Of a stretch of 64,000 bases of DNA, positions 33,180 to 41,751 are shown piece after piece. A program made the translations under genes and the position numbers. Under the pieces are notes generated by a model. It worked only from the letters and a program-made list of their open reading frames with translations. It had not been told where the DNA came from and made no database searches. Every line of letters begins with the position of its first letter. Position 1 is the first letter of the stretch. Origin of the DNA: Luteipulveratus flavus (GTDB taxonomy: Bacteria > Actinomycetota > Actinomycetes > Actinomycetales > Dermatophilaceae); assembly GCF_029080175.1 (NCBI RefSeq), contig NZ_JARFJC010000045.1; one strand, 5' to 3'.

Positions 33180-34795
33180 TCGCCCATGCCGCCCGACGGG
33201 TCGGCCGGCGCGGCGCCGGCCTTCTCGGGCTTGTCGGCGATGACGGCCTCGGTCGTCAGGAACAGCGCGGCGATCGAGCCGGCGTTCTGCAGCGCCGAAC
33301 GCGTCACCTTGGCCGGGTCGATGATGCCTTCCTTGACCATGTCGACGTAGTCGCCGGTCGCGGCGTTGAGGCCCTCGCCCGGGTTCAGGCTGCGCACCTT
33401 CTCGACCACGACGCCCGGCTCGAGGCCGGCGTTGAACGCGATCTGCTTCAGCGGGGCCTGGGCCGCCACCTTCACGATGTTCGCGCCGGTCGCCTCGTCG
33501 CCCTCGAGCTTCAGGCTCGCGAACGCCGCGTCGGTCGCCTGGAGCAGAGCCACGCCACCACCGGCGACGATGCCCTCCTCGACGGCAGCCTTCGCGTTGC
33601 GGACGGCGTCCTCGATGCGGTGCTTGCGCTCCTTGAGCTCGACCTCGGTCGCGGCACCCGCCTTGATGACGGCGACGCCACCGGCGAGCTTGGCCAGGCG
33701 CTCCTGGAGCTTCTCGCGGTCGTAGTCGGAGTCGCTGTTCTCGATCTCGGCGCGGATCTGGTTCACCCGGCCCGCGATGGCGTCGGCCTCGCCGGCACCC
33801 TCGACGATCGTGGTCTCGTCCTTGGTGACGACGATCTTGCGCGCGCGGCCCAGCAGGTCCAGCTCAGCGGTGTCGAGCTTGAGGCCGACCTCCTCGGAGA
33901 TGACCTGACCACCGGTGAGGATGGCGATGTCGCCGAGCATGGCCTTGCGACGGTCGCCGAAGCCCGGAGCCTTGACGGCGACGGACTTGAACGTGCCACG
34001 GATCTTGTTCACGACCAGGGTCGACAGGGCCTCGCCCTCGACGTCCTCGGCGATGATCGCCAGCGGCTTGCCCGACTGCATGACCTTCTCCAGCAGCGGG
34101 AGCAGGTCCTTGATGTTCGAGATCTTGGAGTTGACGACGAGGATGTACGGGTCCTCGAGGACGGTCTCCATGCGCTCGGTGTCGGTCACGAAGTAACCGG
34201 AGATGTAGCCCTTGTCGAAGCGCATGCCCTCGGTGAGCTCGAGCTCGAGGCCGAAGGTGTTGCTCTCCTCGACGGTGATGACACCTTCCTTGCCGACCTT
34301 GTCCATCGCCTCGGCGATCAGCTCGCCGATCTGGTTGTCAGCAGCGGAGATGGACGCGGTGGCAGCGATCTGCTCCTTGGTCTCGATCTCCTTGGCCTGG
34401 CCGAGCAGCGACTCGGACACGGCGGCCACGGCGGCCTCGATACCGCGCTTGAGCGCCATCGGGTTCGCACCCGCGGCGACGTTGCGCAGACCCTCGCGCA
34501 CCATGGCCTGGGCCAGGACGGTGGCCGTCGTCGTGCCGTCACCGGCCACGTCGTCGGTCTTCTTCGCGACCTCCTTGACCAGCTCGGCGCCGATCTTCTC
34601 GTAGGGGTCCTCGAGCTCGATCTCCTTGGCGATGCTCACACCATCGTTGGTGATGGTGGGCGCGCCCCACTTCTTCTCGAGCACGACGTTGCGGCCCTTC
34701 GGGCCCAGCGTCACCTTGACGGCGTCGGCAAGGGTGTTCATACCCTTCTCGAGACCGCGGCGCGCCTCCTCGTCGAATGCAATGGTCTTGGCCAT
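33167..34795 (-). CDS. groL: Chaperonin GroEL (60-kDa, GroEL2 type)
   Basis: 542 residues, full length. Typical sequences: AKTIAFDEEARRGLEKGMN, TLGPKGRNVVLEKKWGAPTI, ATP site DVAGDGTTTATVLAQAMV, and a Gly-Met tail (DPSGGMGDMGF). The tail is Gly/Met rich rather than His rich, and no groES lies upstream, which fits the stand-alone essential GroEL2 of actinobacteria. The ATG at 34795 gives the standard MAKTIAF start. A doubled CIRCE element 116-177 bp upstream indicates HrcA heat-shock control; hrcA is not in the window. The 3' end has a small duplication. Confidence 0.98.
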   Translation of the reverse strand: MAKTIAFDEEARRGLEKGMNTLADAVKVTLGPKGRNVVLEKKWGAPTITNDGVSIAKEIELEDPYEKIGAELVKEVAKKTDDVAGDGTTTATVLAQAMVREGLRNVAAGANPMALKRGIEAAVAAVSESLLGQAKEIETKEQIAATASISAADNQIGELIAEAMDKVGKEGVITVEESNTFGLELELTEGMRFDKGYISGYFVTDTERMETVLEDPYILVVNSKISNIKDLLPLLEKVMQSGKPLAIIAEDVEGEALSTLVVNKIRGTFKSVAVKAPGFGDRRKAMLGDIAILTGGQVISEEVGLKLDTAELDLLGRARKIVVTKDETTIVEGAGEADAIAGRVNQIRAEIENSDSDYDREKLQERLAKLAGGVAVIKAGAATEVELKERKHRIEDAVRNAKAAVEEGIVAGGGVALLQATDAAFASLKLEGDEATGANIVKVAAQAPLKQIAFNAGLEPGVVVEKVRSLNPGEGLNAATGDYVDMVKEGIIDPAKVTRSALQNAGSIAALFLTTEAVIADKPEKAGAAPADPSGGMGDMGF

Positions 34796-34910
34796 GCGCG
34801 GTGGTTCCTCCCACACGAAAGCGGATCGACCGCACGACGCCCGCGACGGACGGGGCCACCCCGCGAGCTCACGTCGCTCGCGCAGCCGACCCCTCGACGT
34901 ACGGCCTGGT

Positions 34911-34937
34911 CTGTCACTCTCACACAGAGAGTGCTAA
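34911..34937. promoter_or_regulatory. CIRCE element 1 (half-degenerate)
   Basis: CTGTCACTC-N9-GAGTGCTAA: the right arm is perfect and the left arm matches the CIRCE consensus TTAGCACTC at 6 of 9. It is the copy nearer to groEL. Confidence 0.7.
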
Positions 34938-34945
34938 GCCCATGA

Positions 34946-34972
34946 TTAGCACTCGACCCCCATGAGTGCAAA
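34946..34972. promoter_or_regulatory. CIRCE element 2 (HrcA operator)
   Basis: TTAGCACTC-N9-GAGTGCAAA: one mismatch from the consensus. It is centred 35 bp upstream of element 1, and lies 4 bp from the stop of the gene behind it. Confidence 0.92.
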
Positions 34973-34975
34973 TGC

Positions 34976-35581
34976 TCAGCCGGTGGCCGCTGGAGCGTCC
35001 GTGCCCCTGCCGTTCCCATCCGCTTCGCGCAGCCGCTCGCGAACGTCGTCCTGCCGCCGCCGGCGGCGCGTCTCGTGGACGGCGACAAGCACCGCGACCA
35101 GTGCGGGCACGGGCACCAGGGCCGCGTGGACGGACGGTACGTGCGGCCGGTCCCCGTGGCCCGCCACGAACCACAACGTGCCAGTGATCAACGCGGCGAA
35201 CTGGCTGCTGAACAGCAGCAGGCACACGGCGCCACCCGCCAGCAGCCCTTGCCGTGCGGCGGACGTCCGAGGATGCCGGCGGGCCAGCGCCTCCCGGCGA
35301 GCGGACGCGGACCCGTGCTCGGGTTCGAGGTCCACCTCCAGCCCGTCGACCTCCAGGGTCGCGCGTTCCGCGCGGCCGAACGGGCTGACCTCGACGGTAA
35401 CGACGCCGAGATCCTCGGCCTGCGGCCTGAGCACCGTGCGGCCCCGCTGGGCCTGGGCGGATTCCTCGCCGTCGACGAGCAGCGCGAGGGTCCCGACCCC
35501 ACGCCAGGCGTTGCCACCGGAGGCCACGACCTCGTACGACCGGCCATCGACGGTCGCCGCGAAACGTTGGGGCTCTCTCAC
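34976..35581 (-). CDS. Uncharacterised membrane protein
   Basis: 201 residues, family not recognised. An N-terminal soluble domain (about 1-108) looks like a small beta-rich module (RSYEVVASGGNAWRGVGTLA, TLEVDGLEVDLEPE). Two TM helices follow (GLLAGGAVCLLLFSSQFAAL and VHAALVPVPALVAVLVAVH), then a basic C-terminal tail (RRRRRQDDVRERLRE). The GTG start at 35581 has no clear ribosome site. It reads toward groEL and ends beside the CIRCE element; no functional link is evident. Confidence 0.6.
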   Translation of the reverse strand: MREPQRFAATVDGRSYEVVASGGNAWRGVGTLALLVDGEESAQAQRGRTVLRPQAEDLGVVTVEVSPFGRAERATLEVDGLEVDLEPEHGSASARREALARRHPRTSAARQGLLAGGAVCLLLFSSQFAALITGTLWFVAGHGDRPHVPSVHAALVPVPALVAVLVAVHETRRRRRQDDVRERLREADGNGRGTDAPAATG

Positions 35582-35636
35582 GCAGGAAGTATGCGGCTAC
35601 CTCGGGAGTGCCGTGGGACTGAGCGGGTGAGCGCTG

Positions 35637-36017
35637 TTACGCGACGAGGTGGGTGGCGTGCAGCTCGCGACGGACGCCGTCCAGGAGGTCGTCCACCCGG
35701 GCCGCCGGCGGCAACCACGCGGAGACACTCACCCCGAGGACGTCCTCGACCGTCTGGCAGAGCGCGAACAGCTCGACGACCCGGCCGTGCTGGGCGGCGT
35801 CCGCGACGTGACCGGTCGACCGCGCGACGCGCAGATCCTGGTCGTCCAGGCCGCACAGCCCGGCGATGACCTCCGGCGCGAGCGCGAACTCCGCGCCCAG
35901 GTCGTCCAGCATCTCGCCTGCCGACCGGTGGCGGTTGCGCTGGACCCGGCGGGCGAACGCCGCCCGGCACGGGTCTGCTCCACAGATTCCGTCGCTGCTG
36001 ACCACGTCGATGCTCAT
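35637..36017 (-). CDS. Hypothetical protein
   Basis: 126 residues, soluble, acidic and helical in appearance (AFARRVQRNRHRSAGEMLDD, VVELFALCQTVEDVLGV). It has two Cys near the N-terminus (ICGADPC). No family or motif recognised. The ATG at 36017 is chosen because the upstream part of the frame looks non-coding (MRSSRQEDGRK...). Codon use is like the neighbours. It could be a small DNA-binding or antitoxin-like protein, but nothing shows this directly. Confidence 0.5.
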   Translation of the reverse strand: MSIDVVSSDGICGADPCRAAFARRVQRNRHRSAGEMLDDLGAEFALAPEVIAGLCGLDDQDLRVARSTGHVADAAQHGRVVELFALCQTVEDVLGVSVSAWLPPAARVDDLLDGVRRELHATHLVA

Positions 36018-36138
36018 GATGGTGCGACGCCCCGCCCGGCAGTGGTCGTTCCCCGCTCCGGACGTCGCCTTCCTCCCGTCCTCTTGTCTGGAGGAGCGCA
36101 CTCATCGCTTCCCAGTACCTGCGCGAGTGCCCTTGCAT

Positions 36139-36177
36139 GCGCAACGCCCGCCCCGGCCTTGCACCGAGACGGGCGTT
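36139..36177 (-). terminator. Terminator after DUF3263 gene
   Basis: GCAACGCCCG (36139-36148) pairs perfectly with CGGGCGTTGC (36168-36177), about 15 nt past the stop of the minus-strand gene at 36192. Confidence 0.8.
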
Positions 36178-36191
36178 GCACGTTCATGGGA

Positions 36192-36476
36192 CTAGATCTC
36201 GATCCCGAGCCGACGCGCCGAGCGTTGCTTCTGCCGCGACGCGCGCAGCCGCCGCAGCCGTTTCACCAGCATCGGATCGTGCTCGAGGGCCACCGGACTG
36301 TCGAGCAGCGTGTTGAGCACCTGGTAGTACCGGGTGGAGCTCATCTCGAACTGCTCGCGGATCATCTGCTCCTTGGCACCGGGGTACTTCCACCACTGGC
36401 GCTCGAACGCCAGGATCTGCTGGTCGCGATCGGTCAGCTCCTCGCGAGAGGACTGCTGCTGCTCCGCGGCGCTCAT
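36192..36476 (-). CDS. DUF3263-family protein
   Basis: 94 residues with the start at 36476 (MSAAEQQQ; GGAGG 11 nt upstream). The conserved core is LTDRDQQILAFERQWWKYPG, then AKEQMIREQFEMSSTRYYQV and DPMLVKRLRRLRASRQ. This is a small actinobacterial family with a helix-turn-helix-like middle, often considered a DNA-binding protein. Starts at 36500 or 36569 would add 8-31 residues. A strong terminator follows, so it is probably monocistronic. Confidence 0.85.
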   Translation of the reverse strand: MSAAEQQQSSREELTDRDQQILAFERQWWKYPGAKEQMIREQFEMSSTRYYQVLNTLLDSPVALEHDPMLVKRLRRLRASRQKQRSARRLGIEI

Positions 36477-36778
36477 GTGATCGGGGCCCTCCATCGACAT
36501 CGGCTCGACCTCGTCGAGGTTCGTGTCCACTCCCGATGATACGGGCGGAATCACATGGGTGTCATTCATCTGCGAGGTGTCGGAGGCGTCTGTGACGGGT
36601 GTGGCGGATGAGGTCCGGAGGTCGCGCACCAGCCGACGATACGTCAGTCCGGCCTCCCGGCTGAGGGCGTATCTGCCCCTCGGCGGATTTCTGCTGGAAG
36701 GCTGTCGCATCCGACCCGTTCCGTTCGTGGAACAGGTGAAGGCGGGGCATCCGGTCACGCCGTGAGCGAGGAGCCGAC
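36477..36778. other. Non-coding stretch between divergent genes
   Basis: About 300 bases between the DUF3263 and YCII-like genes. In-frame upstream starts for DUF3263 (36500, 36569) fall here, but the sequence upstream of them does not look coding. GTGAGCGAGGAGCCGAC precedes the YCII gene ATG. I see no clear promoter box, repeat or RNA structure. Confidence 0.5.
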
Positions 36779-37120
36779 ATGGCCACGTACCTCATCTTCT
36801 TCAACCAGCAGTGGGTGGGCGACCACGACGAGGAGTGGTTCCGCGGACGCGGGCCGCTCGCCAGGGCGGTGGTCGAGGAGATCAAGACCGCGGGCCACTA
36901 CGTGTTCGCCGGAGGCCTGGTCGAAGAGATCGATCAGGCCTTCAGCGCCGATGCGACCAGCGGCACGTTGACCTTCACCGACGGGCCGTACACCGAGACC
37001 AAGGAGTACCTCGGCGGCCTCACCGCGGTGGACGTGCCCGACGTGGAGACCGCGAGGATGTGGGCCGGGAAGATCGCCGAGGCCTGCGGCTGGCCGCAGG
37101 AGGTCCGCGAGTTCAAGTAA
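36779..37120 (+). CDS. YCII-related (DGPF) domain protein
   Basis: 113 residues. Conserved YCII/DGPF features: N-terminal TYLIFFNQQW strand, AGHYVFAGGLVEEID and the signature TFTDGPYTETKEYLGGLTAV (normally DGPFxExKE). Fold related to ferredoxin-like YciI; members are often encoded beside ECF sigma factors, but none is found here. Biochemical role unknown. AGGAG lies about 6 nt before the ATG. A strong hairpin follows the stop. Confidence 0.87.
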   Translation: MATYLIFFNQQWVGDHDEEWFRGRGPLARAVVEEIKTAGHYVFAGGLVEEIDQAFSADATSGTLTFTDGPYTETKEYLGGLTAVDVPDVETARMWAGKIAEACGWPQEVREFK

Positions 37121-37143
37121 CCGCCCCGCGGCAGCCGACGTCC

Positions 37144-37176
37144 GGCTCGGAGCCCACTGCTGGTGGGCTCCGAGCC
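37144..37176. terminator. Bidirectional terminator between convergent genes
   Basis: GGCTCGGAGCCCAC (37144-37157) pairs perfectly with GTGGGCTCCGAGCC (37163-37176) around a 5-nt loop, between the YCII gene and the decarboxylase stop at 37177. Confidence 0.85.
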
Positions 37177-38526
37177 TCAGGCCATGGAGTCCAGCAGCGC
37201 GAGGATGTCCTCTCGCGTGGTGCGCGGGTTGACGATCGCGAACCGCGCGAGGGTCTCACCGTCGTGCGACGTCGGGACGACGAAGCCCTCCTCGCGGGCG
37301 AGCAGCCCGTCCGACCAGGCGTGGTAGTCGGCCGGCTCCCATCCGCGGCGGCGGAAGACCAGCACCGACAGGTCGGCCTCGCGCACGACCTCGAGGTACT
37401 CGCGGCGCGTGACCTCCTGCTCGGCGAAGCGGGTGATCTCCAGCGTCTGCTCGATCGCCTCGGTGTAGGCGTCGGTGCCGTTGGCGACCAGTGAGAACCA
37501 GAACGGCAGGCCGCGCGCCCGACGCGTGAGTCCCACCGAGTAGTCGGTGGGGTTCCAGTCGGGCGCGTCGGTCAGCACGTCGAGGTACGAGGCGTGCTGG
37601 GTGTGCGCCACCCGTGCGAGGGACGGCTCGCGGTAGAGCAGCGCGCAGCAGTCGAACGGTGCGAACAGCCACTTGTGCGGGTCGACGATGAAGGAGTCGC
37701 AGCGCTCCACACCGGTGTACTTGCCCCGCACGGACGGGGCGGCCAGCCCGGCGCCGCCGTACGCGCCGTCGACGTGGAACCAGATGCCGAACTCCTCGCA
37801 GACCTCGGCGATGGAGTCCAGCTCGTCGATGACCCCGAAGTTGGTGCTGCCGGAGGTCGCGACGACAGCGAAGAACGTCTCCGGGCCGTGCTCCTCCAGC
37901 ACCGCGCGCAGGTTGTCGCCGGTCAGCTGGAGGCGGTCGTTCACCGGCACCGAGACCTGCTCGGCGTCCATCACTCGGCATGCCGTCGCGATCGAGGAGT
38001 GCGCGCCGACCGTCGCGGCGATGCGGTACGGCCGGACGCCCTCGGCGGCCCGCTCACGAGCGGTGGCCCGCGCGGTGACGAGCGCGGAGAGGTTTCCGAT
38101 CGTGCCGCCCTGCACGAACGAGCCACCGGCGGTCTCGGGCAGGCCGGCGAGGTCGGCGATCCAGCGCAGCGCCTGGTTCTCGGCGTACACCGCGCCGGCG
38201 CCCTCCAACCACGACCCGGCGTAGATCGAGGAGGCCCCGACCACGAGGTCGAACATCGCCGCCTCGCGCGTGGGCGCGCACGGGATGAAGGAGAGGTAGC
38301 GGGGATGGTCGGTCGACAGGCAGGCGAGCGCGAGGTGTTCCTCGAACAGCCTCAGCGCGTCGATGCCGCCGCGGCCCTTGGCGTTGATCGCCCCGGCGGC
38401 GACGGCGTCCAGCGCCTCGACCGTCGTGGTGCCGTCCAGCGGCACCGGGTCGAGGGCGAGGCGTTCGGCGGCGTAGCGGAGGATCTCCTCGCCCAGCGCC
38501 CTGGTCTCTTCGGTGAACCCATGCAC
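37177..38526 (-). CDS. PLP-dependent group II amino-acid decarboxylase
   Basis: 449 residues. The PLP-binding Lys is in VDPHKWLFAPFDC, the Asp that holds the pyridine N is in FHVDGAYGGAG, and the ring-stacking region is GGTIGNLSALVTAR. The family includes aspartate, glutamate, tyrosine, aromatic and diaminobutyrate decarboxylases; the exact substrate cannot be read from the sequence. The start is GTG at 38526, supported by TAGACT exactly 7 nt upstream (38534-38539 on the plus axis). Single gene. Confidence 0.9.
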   Translation of the reverse strand: MHGFTEETRALGEEILRYAAERLALDPVPLDGTTTVEALDAVAAGAINAKGRGGIDALRLFEEHLALACLSTDHPRYLSFIPCAPTREAAMFDLVVGASSIYAGSWLEGAGAVYAENQALRWIADLAGLPETAGGSFVQGGTIGNLSALVTARATARERAAEGVRPYRIAATVGAHSSIATACRVMDAEQVSVPVNDRLQLTGDNLRAVLEEHGPETFFAVVATSGSTNFGVIDELDSIAEVCEEFGIWFHVDGAYGGAGLAAPSVRGKYTGVERCDSFIVDPHKWLFAPFDCCALLYREPSLARVAHTQHASYLDVLTDAPDWNPTDYSVGLTRRARGLPFWFSLVANGTDAYTEAIEQTLEITRFAEQEVTRREYLEVVREADLSVLVFRRRGWEPADYHAWSDGLLAREEGFVVPTSHDGETLARFAIVNPRTTREDILALLDSMA

Positions 38527-38533
38527 GGTGCGG

Positions 38534-38539
38534 AGTCTA
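38534..38539 (-). promoter_or_regulatory. Leaderless-type -10 box (TAGACT)
   Basis: On the minus strand TAGACT ends 7 nt before the GTG at 38526. Confidence 0.6.
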
Positions 38540-38634
38540 GGCGGCACCTCACCCGCGCCCGGCGACGATCCCGGACCGGACCTCGACCGGACCGGGCGGA
38601 CGAGGCCGATCGGCGTCGTCGCGAAGCGTGCGCT

Positions 38635-38640
38635 TACCCT
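38635..38640 (+). promoter_or_regulatory. Leaderless-type -10 box (TACCCT)
   Basis: TACCCT lies exactly 7 nt before the ung ATG at 38648. Confidence 0.6.
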
Positions 38641-38647
38641 GGGCGCC

Positions 38648-39325
38648 ATGCCCGCACGGCCCCTGACCGAGCTCGTCCACCCCAGCTGGGCCACGGCTCT
38701 CGCCCCTGCCCAGGACCACCTCCAGCGGCTCGGCCAGTTCCTCCGTACGGAGATCTCGTCCGGCCGTCCGTACCTCCCGGCGGGCCAGCACGTCCTGCGC
38801 GCGTTCACCCGGCCGTTCGAGGACGTGCGGGTGCTGATCGTCGGCCAGGACCCGTACCCCACGCCGGGCCACGCCGTCGGTCTGTGCTTCTCGGTCGCGC
38901 GGGAGGTCTCGCCGATCCCCCGCAGCCTGCAGAACATCTACGCCGAGATGGAGTCCGACATCGGCATCCCGCCCGCGCAGCACGGCGACCTGTCCGCCTG
39001 GGCCGACCGTGGCGTGCTGCTGCTCAACCGGGTCCTCACCGTCCGCCCGGGCGCGCCGGGCAGCCACCGCGGCCACGGCTGGGAGCACGTGACAGCCACC
39101 GCGATCAACGCGCTGGTCGAGCGCGGCGGCCCGCTCGTGGCCGTGCTGTGGGGCCGCGACGCCCGCAACCTCGCCCCGCACCTCGGTGAGGTGCCCCGCG
39201 TCGAGAGCGCCCACCCCTCGCCGCTGTCCGCGCGGTCCGGCTTCTTCGGGTCGCGGCCGTTCAGCCGCACCAACGAGCTCCTGCAGCAGCAGGGCGCCGA
39301 GCCGGTCGACTGGTCGCTGGCATGA
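38648..39325 (+). CDS. ung: Uracil-DNA glycosylase, family 1
   Basis: 225 residues, the usual length. The water-activating motif is VGQDPYPTPGHAVGLCFSV (catalytic Asp in GQDPY), the uracil-binding Asn is in LLLNRVLTV, and the DNA-intercalation motif is HPSPLSARSGFFGSRPFSRT. Removes uracil from DNA to start base-excision repair. ATG at 38648 with a TACCCT box 7 nt upstream. Its stop overlaps the next gene by 4 nt (ATGA), so both are co-translated. Confidence 0.97.
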   Translation: MPARPLTELVHPSWATALAPAQDHLQRLGQFLRTEISSGRPYLPAGQHVLRAFTRPFEDVRVLIVGQDPYPTPGHAVGLCFSVAREVSPIPRSLQNIYAEMESDIGIPPAQHGDLSAWADRGVLLLNRVLTVRPGAPGSHRGHGWEHVTATAINALVERGGPLVAVLWGRDARNLAPHLGEVPRVESAHPSPLSARSGFFGSRPFSRTNELLQQQGAEPVDWSLA

Positions 39326-40122
39326 GCCCGTCATCCCCCGCACGCCCCTGGCAACGGTACGTCGCGATCGGCGACTCCTTCACCGAGGGCATGAGCGATC
39401 CGTCGGCGACCGAGGCGGACGCGTACGTCGGGTGGGCCGACCGGCTCGCGTCGCGCCTCGCCCGGCGGAACGCCGCCGAGGGTGAGCCGTTCGGGTACGC
39501 CAACCTCGCCGTCCGCGGGCGGCTGATCGCCGACGTGGTCGGCCCGCAGCTGGACGCAGCGCTCGAGCTCGAGCCCGACCTGGTCAGCCTGGTCGGCGGC
39601 GGCAACGACGTCCTGCGCCCCAAGGTCGACCTCGACGACGTGGCCGACCTGCTGGAGGACGCCGTACGACGGGTGCGCGCCACCGGCGCGGACGTGCTGC
39701 TGTCGACGACCGCCGACCCGTCGCGGCTGCCGGTGCTGCGACGCGTCCGGCCGCGCCTGGCGTACCACGCGGCGAACGTGTGGGGCATCGCGCAGCGCAA
39801 CGACTGCCGGGTCCTGGACCTGTGGACCCAGCGCGCCCTGCGGGACATCCGGATGTGGGCGCCCGATCGGATCCACCTGTCGACCGCGGGCCACCAGCGG
39901 GTCGCTGCCCAGGCCGCCTGGACGCTGGGCGTCCTCGACGAGAGCCGCGACTGGGCGATCCCCCTGCCGCCGGCGCCGGCGCTGACGCGCCGGCAGAACG
40001 CGCAGGCGAACGCCTCCTGGGCGCGCGCGTACCTCGGGCCGTGGGTGCAGCGACGTCTCCAGGGCCGCAGCTCCGGCGACGGGCGGGCTCCCAAACGGCC
40101 CGGCCTCGACCCGCTCGACTGA
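39322..40122 (+). CDS. SGNH/GDSL-type hydrolase
   Basis: 266 residues. Block I AIGDSFTEG (nucleophile Ser about 19), block II Gly in NLAVRGRLI, block III GGGNDVL and block V DRIHLSTAGH (Asp-His pair) are all present, so the esterase triad is complete. The C-terminal part (about 210-266) is Arg/Ala rich and likely flexible. No signal peptide, so cytoplasmic. Coupled to ung by a 4-nt overlap; the functional link is unclear. Substrate unknown. Confidence 0.9.
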   Translation: MSPSSPARPWQRYVAIGDSFTEGMSDPSATEADAYVGWADRLASRLARRNAAEGEPFGYANLAVRGRLIADVVGPQLDAALELEPDLVSLVGGGNDVLRPKVDLDDVADLLEDAVRRVRATGADVLLSTTADPSRLPVLRRVRPRLAYHAANVWGIAQRNDCRVLDLWTQRALRDIRMWAPDRIHLSTAGHQRVAAQAAWTLGVLDESRDWAIPLPPAPALTRRQNAQANASWARAYLGPWVQRRLQGRSSGDGRAPKRPGLDPLD

Positions 40123-40176
40123 TTTCTCGCGCCCGTCGTCGGCGCCGGTCGCGGGATGGCGGCGGCGGTCGACATC

Positions 40177-40182
40177 TAGGCT
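40177..40182 (+). promoter_or_regulatory. Leaderless-type -10 box of modABC (TAGGCT)
   Basis: TAGGCT lies exactly 7 nt before the modA ATG at 40190. Confidence 0.65.
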
Positions 40183-40189
40183 CCTGGGC

Positions 40190-40948
40190 ATGAGTGCACT
40201 CCGGTCCGGGACGGCAGTCCTCACCGCCACCGCCCTCGCGACGACCCTCGCCGGGTGCGGCGGCGACGAGCAGCCCGCCCGGTCCAAGGTCGTCACGGTG
40301 CTCGCCGCGGCATCGCTGACCGAGGCGTTCACCGACCTGAAGAAGCAGGTCGAGGACGCCCACCCGGACGTCGAGGTGCGGGTGAGCTTCGCGGCCAGCT
40401 CGACGATCGTCCAGCAGGTCAACAACCACGCCGACGCCGACGTCGTCGCGCTCGCCGACGAGAAGGCCGGCAAGACCCTGAAGCCGGACGTGCTGGGCTC
40501 CGCCGCGCCCCGCCTGTTCGCGACGAACCGGCTGATGATCGCCACTCCGGCCGACAACCCGGCGCACGTGACCGGGCTGGACAGCCTGACGTCGTCGTCC
40601 GTCGACACCGTCCTGTGCGCCCCGCAGGTGCCGTGCGGCCGCGCCGCGAAGAGCGTGCTGGCCAAGGGGCACGTCACGCCGCACGTCGTGTCGTACGAGC
40701 AGGACGTCAAGGCGACGCTCGCCAAGGTCCGGCTCGGTGAGGCCGACGCCGCGATCGTGTACGCCACCGACGTCACGGCCGCCGGGACGTCCGTACGCGG
40801 GGTGGCGCTCAAGCCCGACCAGAACGTCACGACGCGACTGCCGATCTACGCGCTCAACGACGACGAGGGCACCCGCGCGTTCGTCGACGCCGTGACTTCC
40901 TCGACCGGTCGAAAGGTGTTGACCACGAGGGGTTTCGGAGCGCCGTGA
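40190..40948 (+). CDS. modA: Molybdate-binding lipoprotein ModA
   Basis: 252 residues. Lipoprotein signal with lipobox LAGC (Cys23). The mature start VVTVLAAASLTEAFTDLKKQ contains the first oxyanion-binding Ser, and VSFAASSTIVQQV the second; SYEQDVKATLAKVRLGEADA and AAIVYATDV complete the fold. Binds molybdate or tungstate outside the membrane for the ModBC transporter encoded downstream. The stop overlaps modB by 4 nt. A TAGGCT box 7 nt upstream suggests a leaderless mRNA. Confidence 0.95.
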   Translation: MSALRSGTAVLTATALATTLAGCGGDEQPARSKVVTVLAAASLTEAFTDLKKQVEDAHPDVEVRVSFAASSTIVQQVNNHADADVVALADEKAGKTLKPDVLGSAAPRLFATNRLMIATPADNPAHVTGLDSLTSSSVDTVLCAPQVPCGRAAKSVLAKGHVTPHVVSYEQDVKATLAKVRLGEADAAIVYATDVTAAGTSVRGVALKPDQNVTTRLPIYALNDDEGTRAFVDAVTSSTGRKVLTTRGFGAP

Positions 40949-41751
40949 CCCGCGAGCGCGCCACGACGGGCGGGCCGGGCGCACCGGCTCGCAGCGTCCT
41001 GGCGATCCCCGCCGCACTCGCGCTCGTGCTCCTCCTGCTGCCACTGGTCGCCCTGCTCTCCCGGGTCCGGTGGGGCAGCCTCGGCTCCGCGCTGTCGACC
41101 GCGGGCGCCGGCGAGGCCGTCAGCCTGTCGATCCGGACGACGCTGACGACGGTCGTGCTCAGTGCGCTGCTCGGAACGCCGCTGGCCTGGGTCCTCGCCC
41201 GCTCGACCGGACGCTGGCTGCCGTGGCTGCGTGCCGTGGTCACCGTGCCGCTGGTCCTGCCTCCGGTCGTCGGCGGCGTCGCCCTGCTCGTCGCGTGGGG
41301 CCGAGAAGGGTTGGTGGGCGGGCCGATCCACGACTGGTTCGGCTGGACGATCCCGTACTCCTGGGTGCGCGTCGTGCTCGCCGAGACGTTCGTGTCGATG
41401 CCGTTCTACGTCCTGGCCGTCGAAGGCGCGATGCGGGCGCTGGACGGCCGGTACGACGCCGTCGCGGCCACCCTGGGCGCCTCGCCGTGGCGGACGTTCC
41501 GGTCCGTCGTCGTCCCGATGGTGCTCCCCGGTGTCGCCGCCGGAGCCACGCTGGCCTGGGCCCGCGCGCTCGGGGAGTTCGGCGCGACCATCACGTTCGC
41601 CGGCTCGTTCCCCGGCCGGACGCAGACGGCTCCGCTGGCGGTGTACCAGGCGTTGGAGATCGACCCGGACGCCGCGACCGCGCTCAGCATGGTGATGCTG
41701 CTCGTCTGCGTCGCGGTGCTGGCGCTGCTGCGCGGGCGGTGGTGGCGGTGA
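40945..41751 (+). CDS. modB: Molybdate ABC transporter permease ModB
   Basis: 268 residues, GTG start overlapping the modA stop. Five or six TM helices. The ATPase-docking EAA loop is EGAMRALDGRYDAVAATLGA (about 155-174), with ARALGEFGATITFAGSFPG after it, a sequence highly typical of ModB. Forms the channel with ModC. Overlaps modC by 4 nt. Confidence 0.95.
   Translation: MTRERATTGGPGAPARSVLAIPAALALVLLLLPLVALLSRVRWGSLGSALSTAGAGEAVSLSIRTTLTTVVLSALLGTPLAWVLARSTGRWLPWLRAVVTVPLVLPPVVGGVALLVAWGREGLVGGPIHDWFGWTIPYSWVRVVLAETFVSMPFYVLAVEGAMRALDGRYDAVAATLGASPWRTFRSVVVPMVLPGVAAGATLAWARALGEFGATITFAGSFPGRTQTAPLAVYQALEIDPDAATALSMVMLLVCVAVLALLRGRWWR

Noticed and set aside
32813..34945. 710-codon plus-strand open frame opposite groEL
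   Set aside because: Composition biased to Leu/Asp/Gly/Arg and complementary to groEL; no independent motif.
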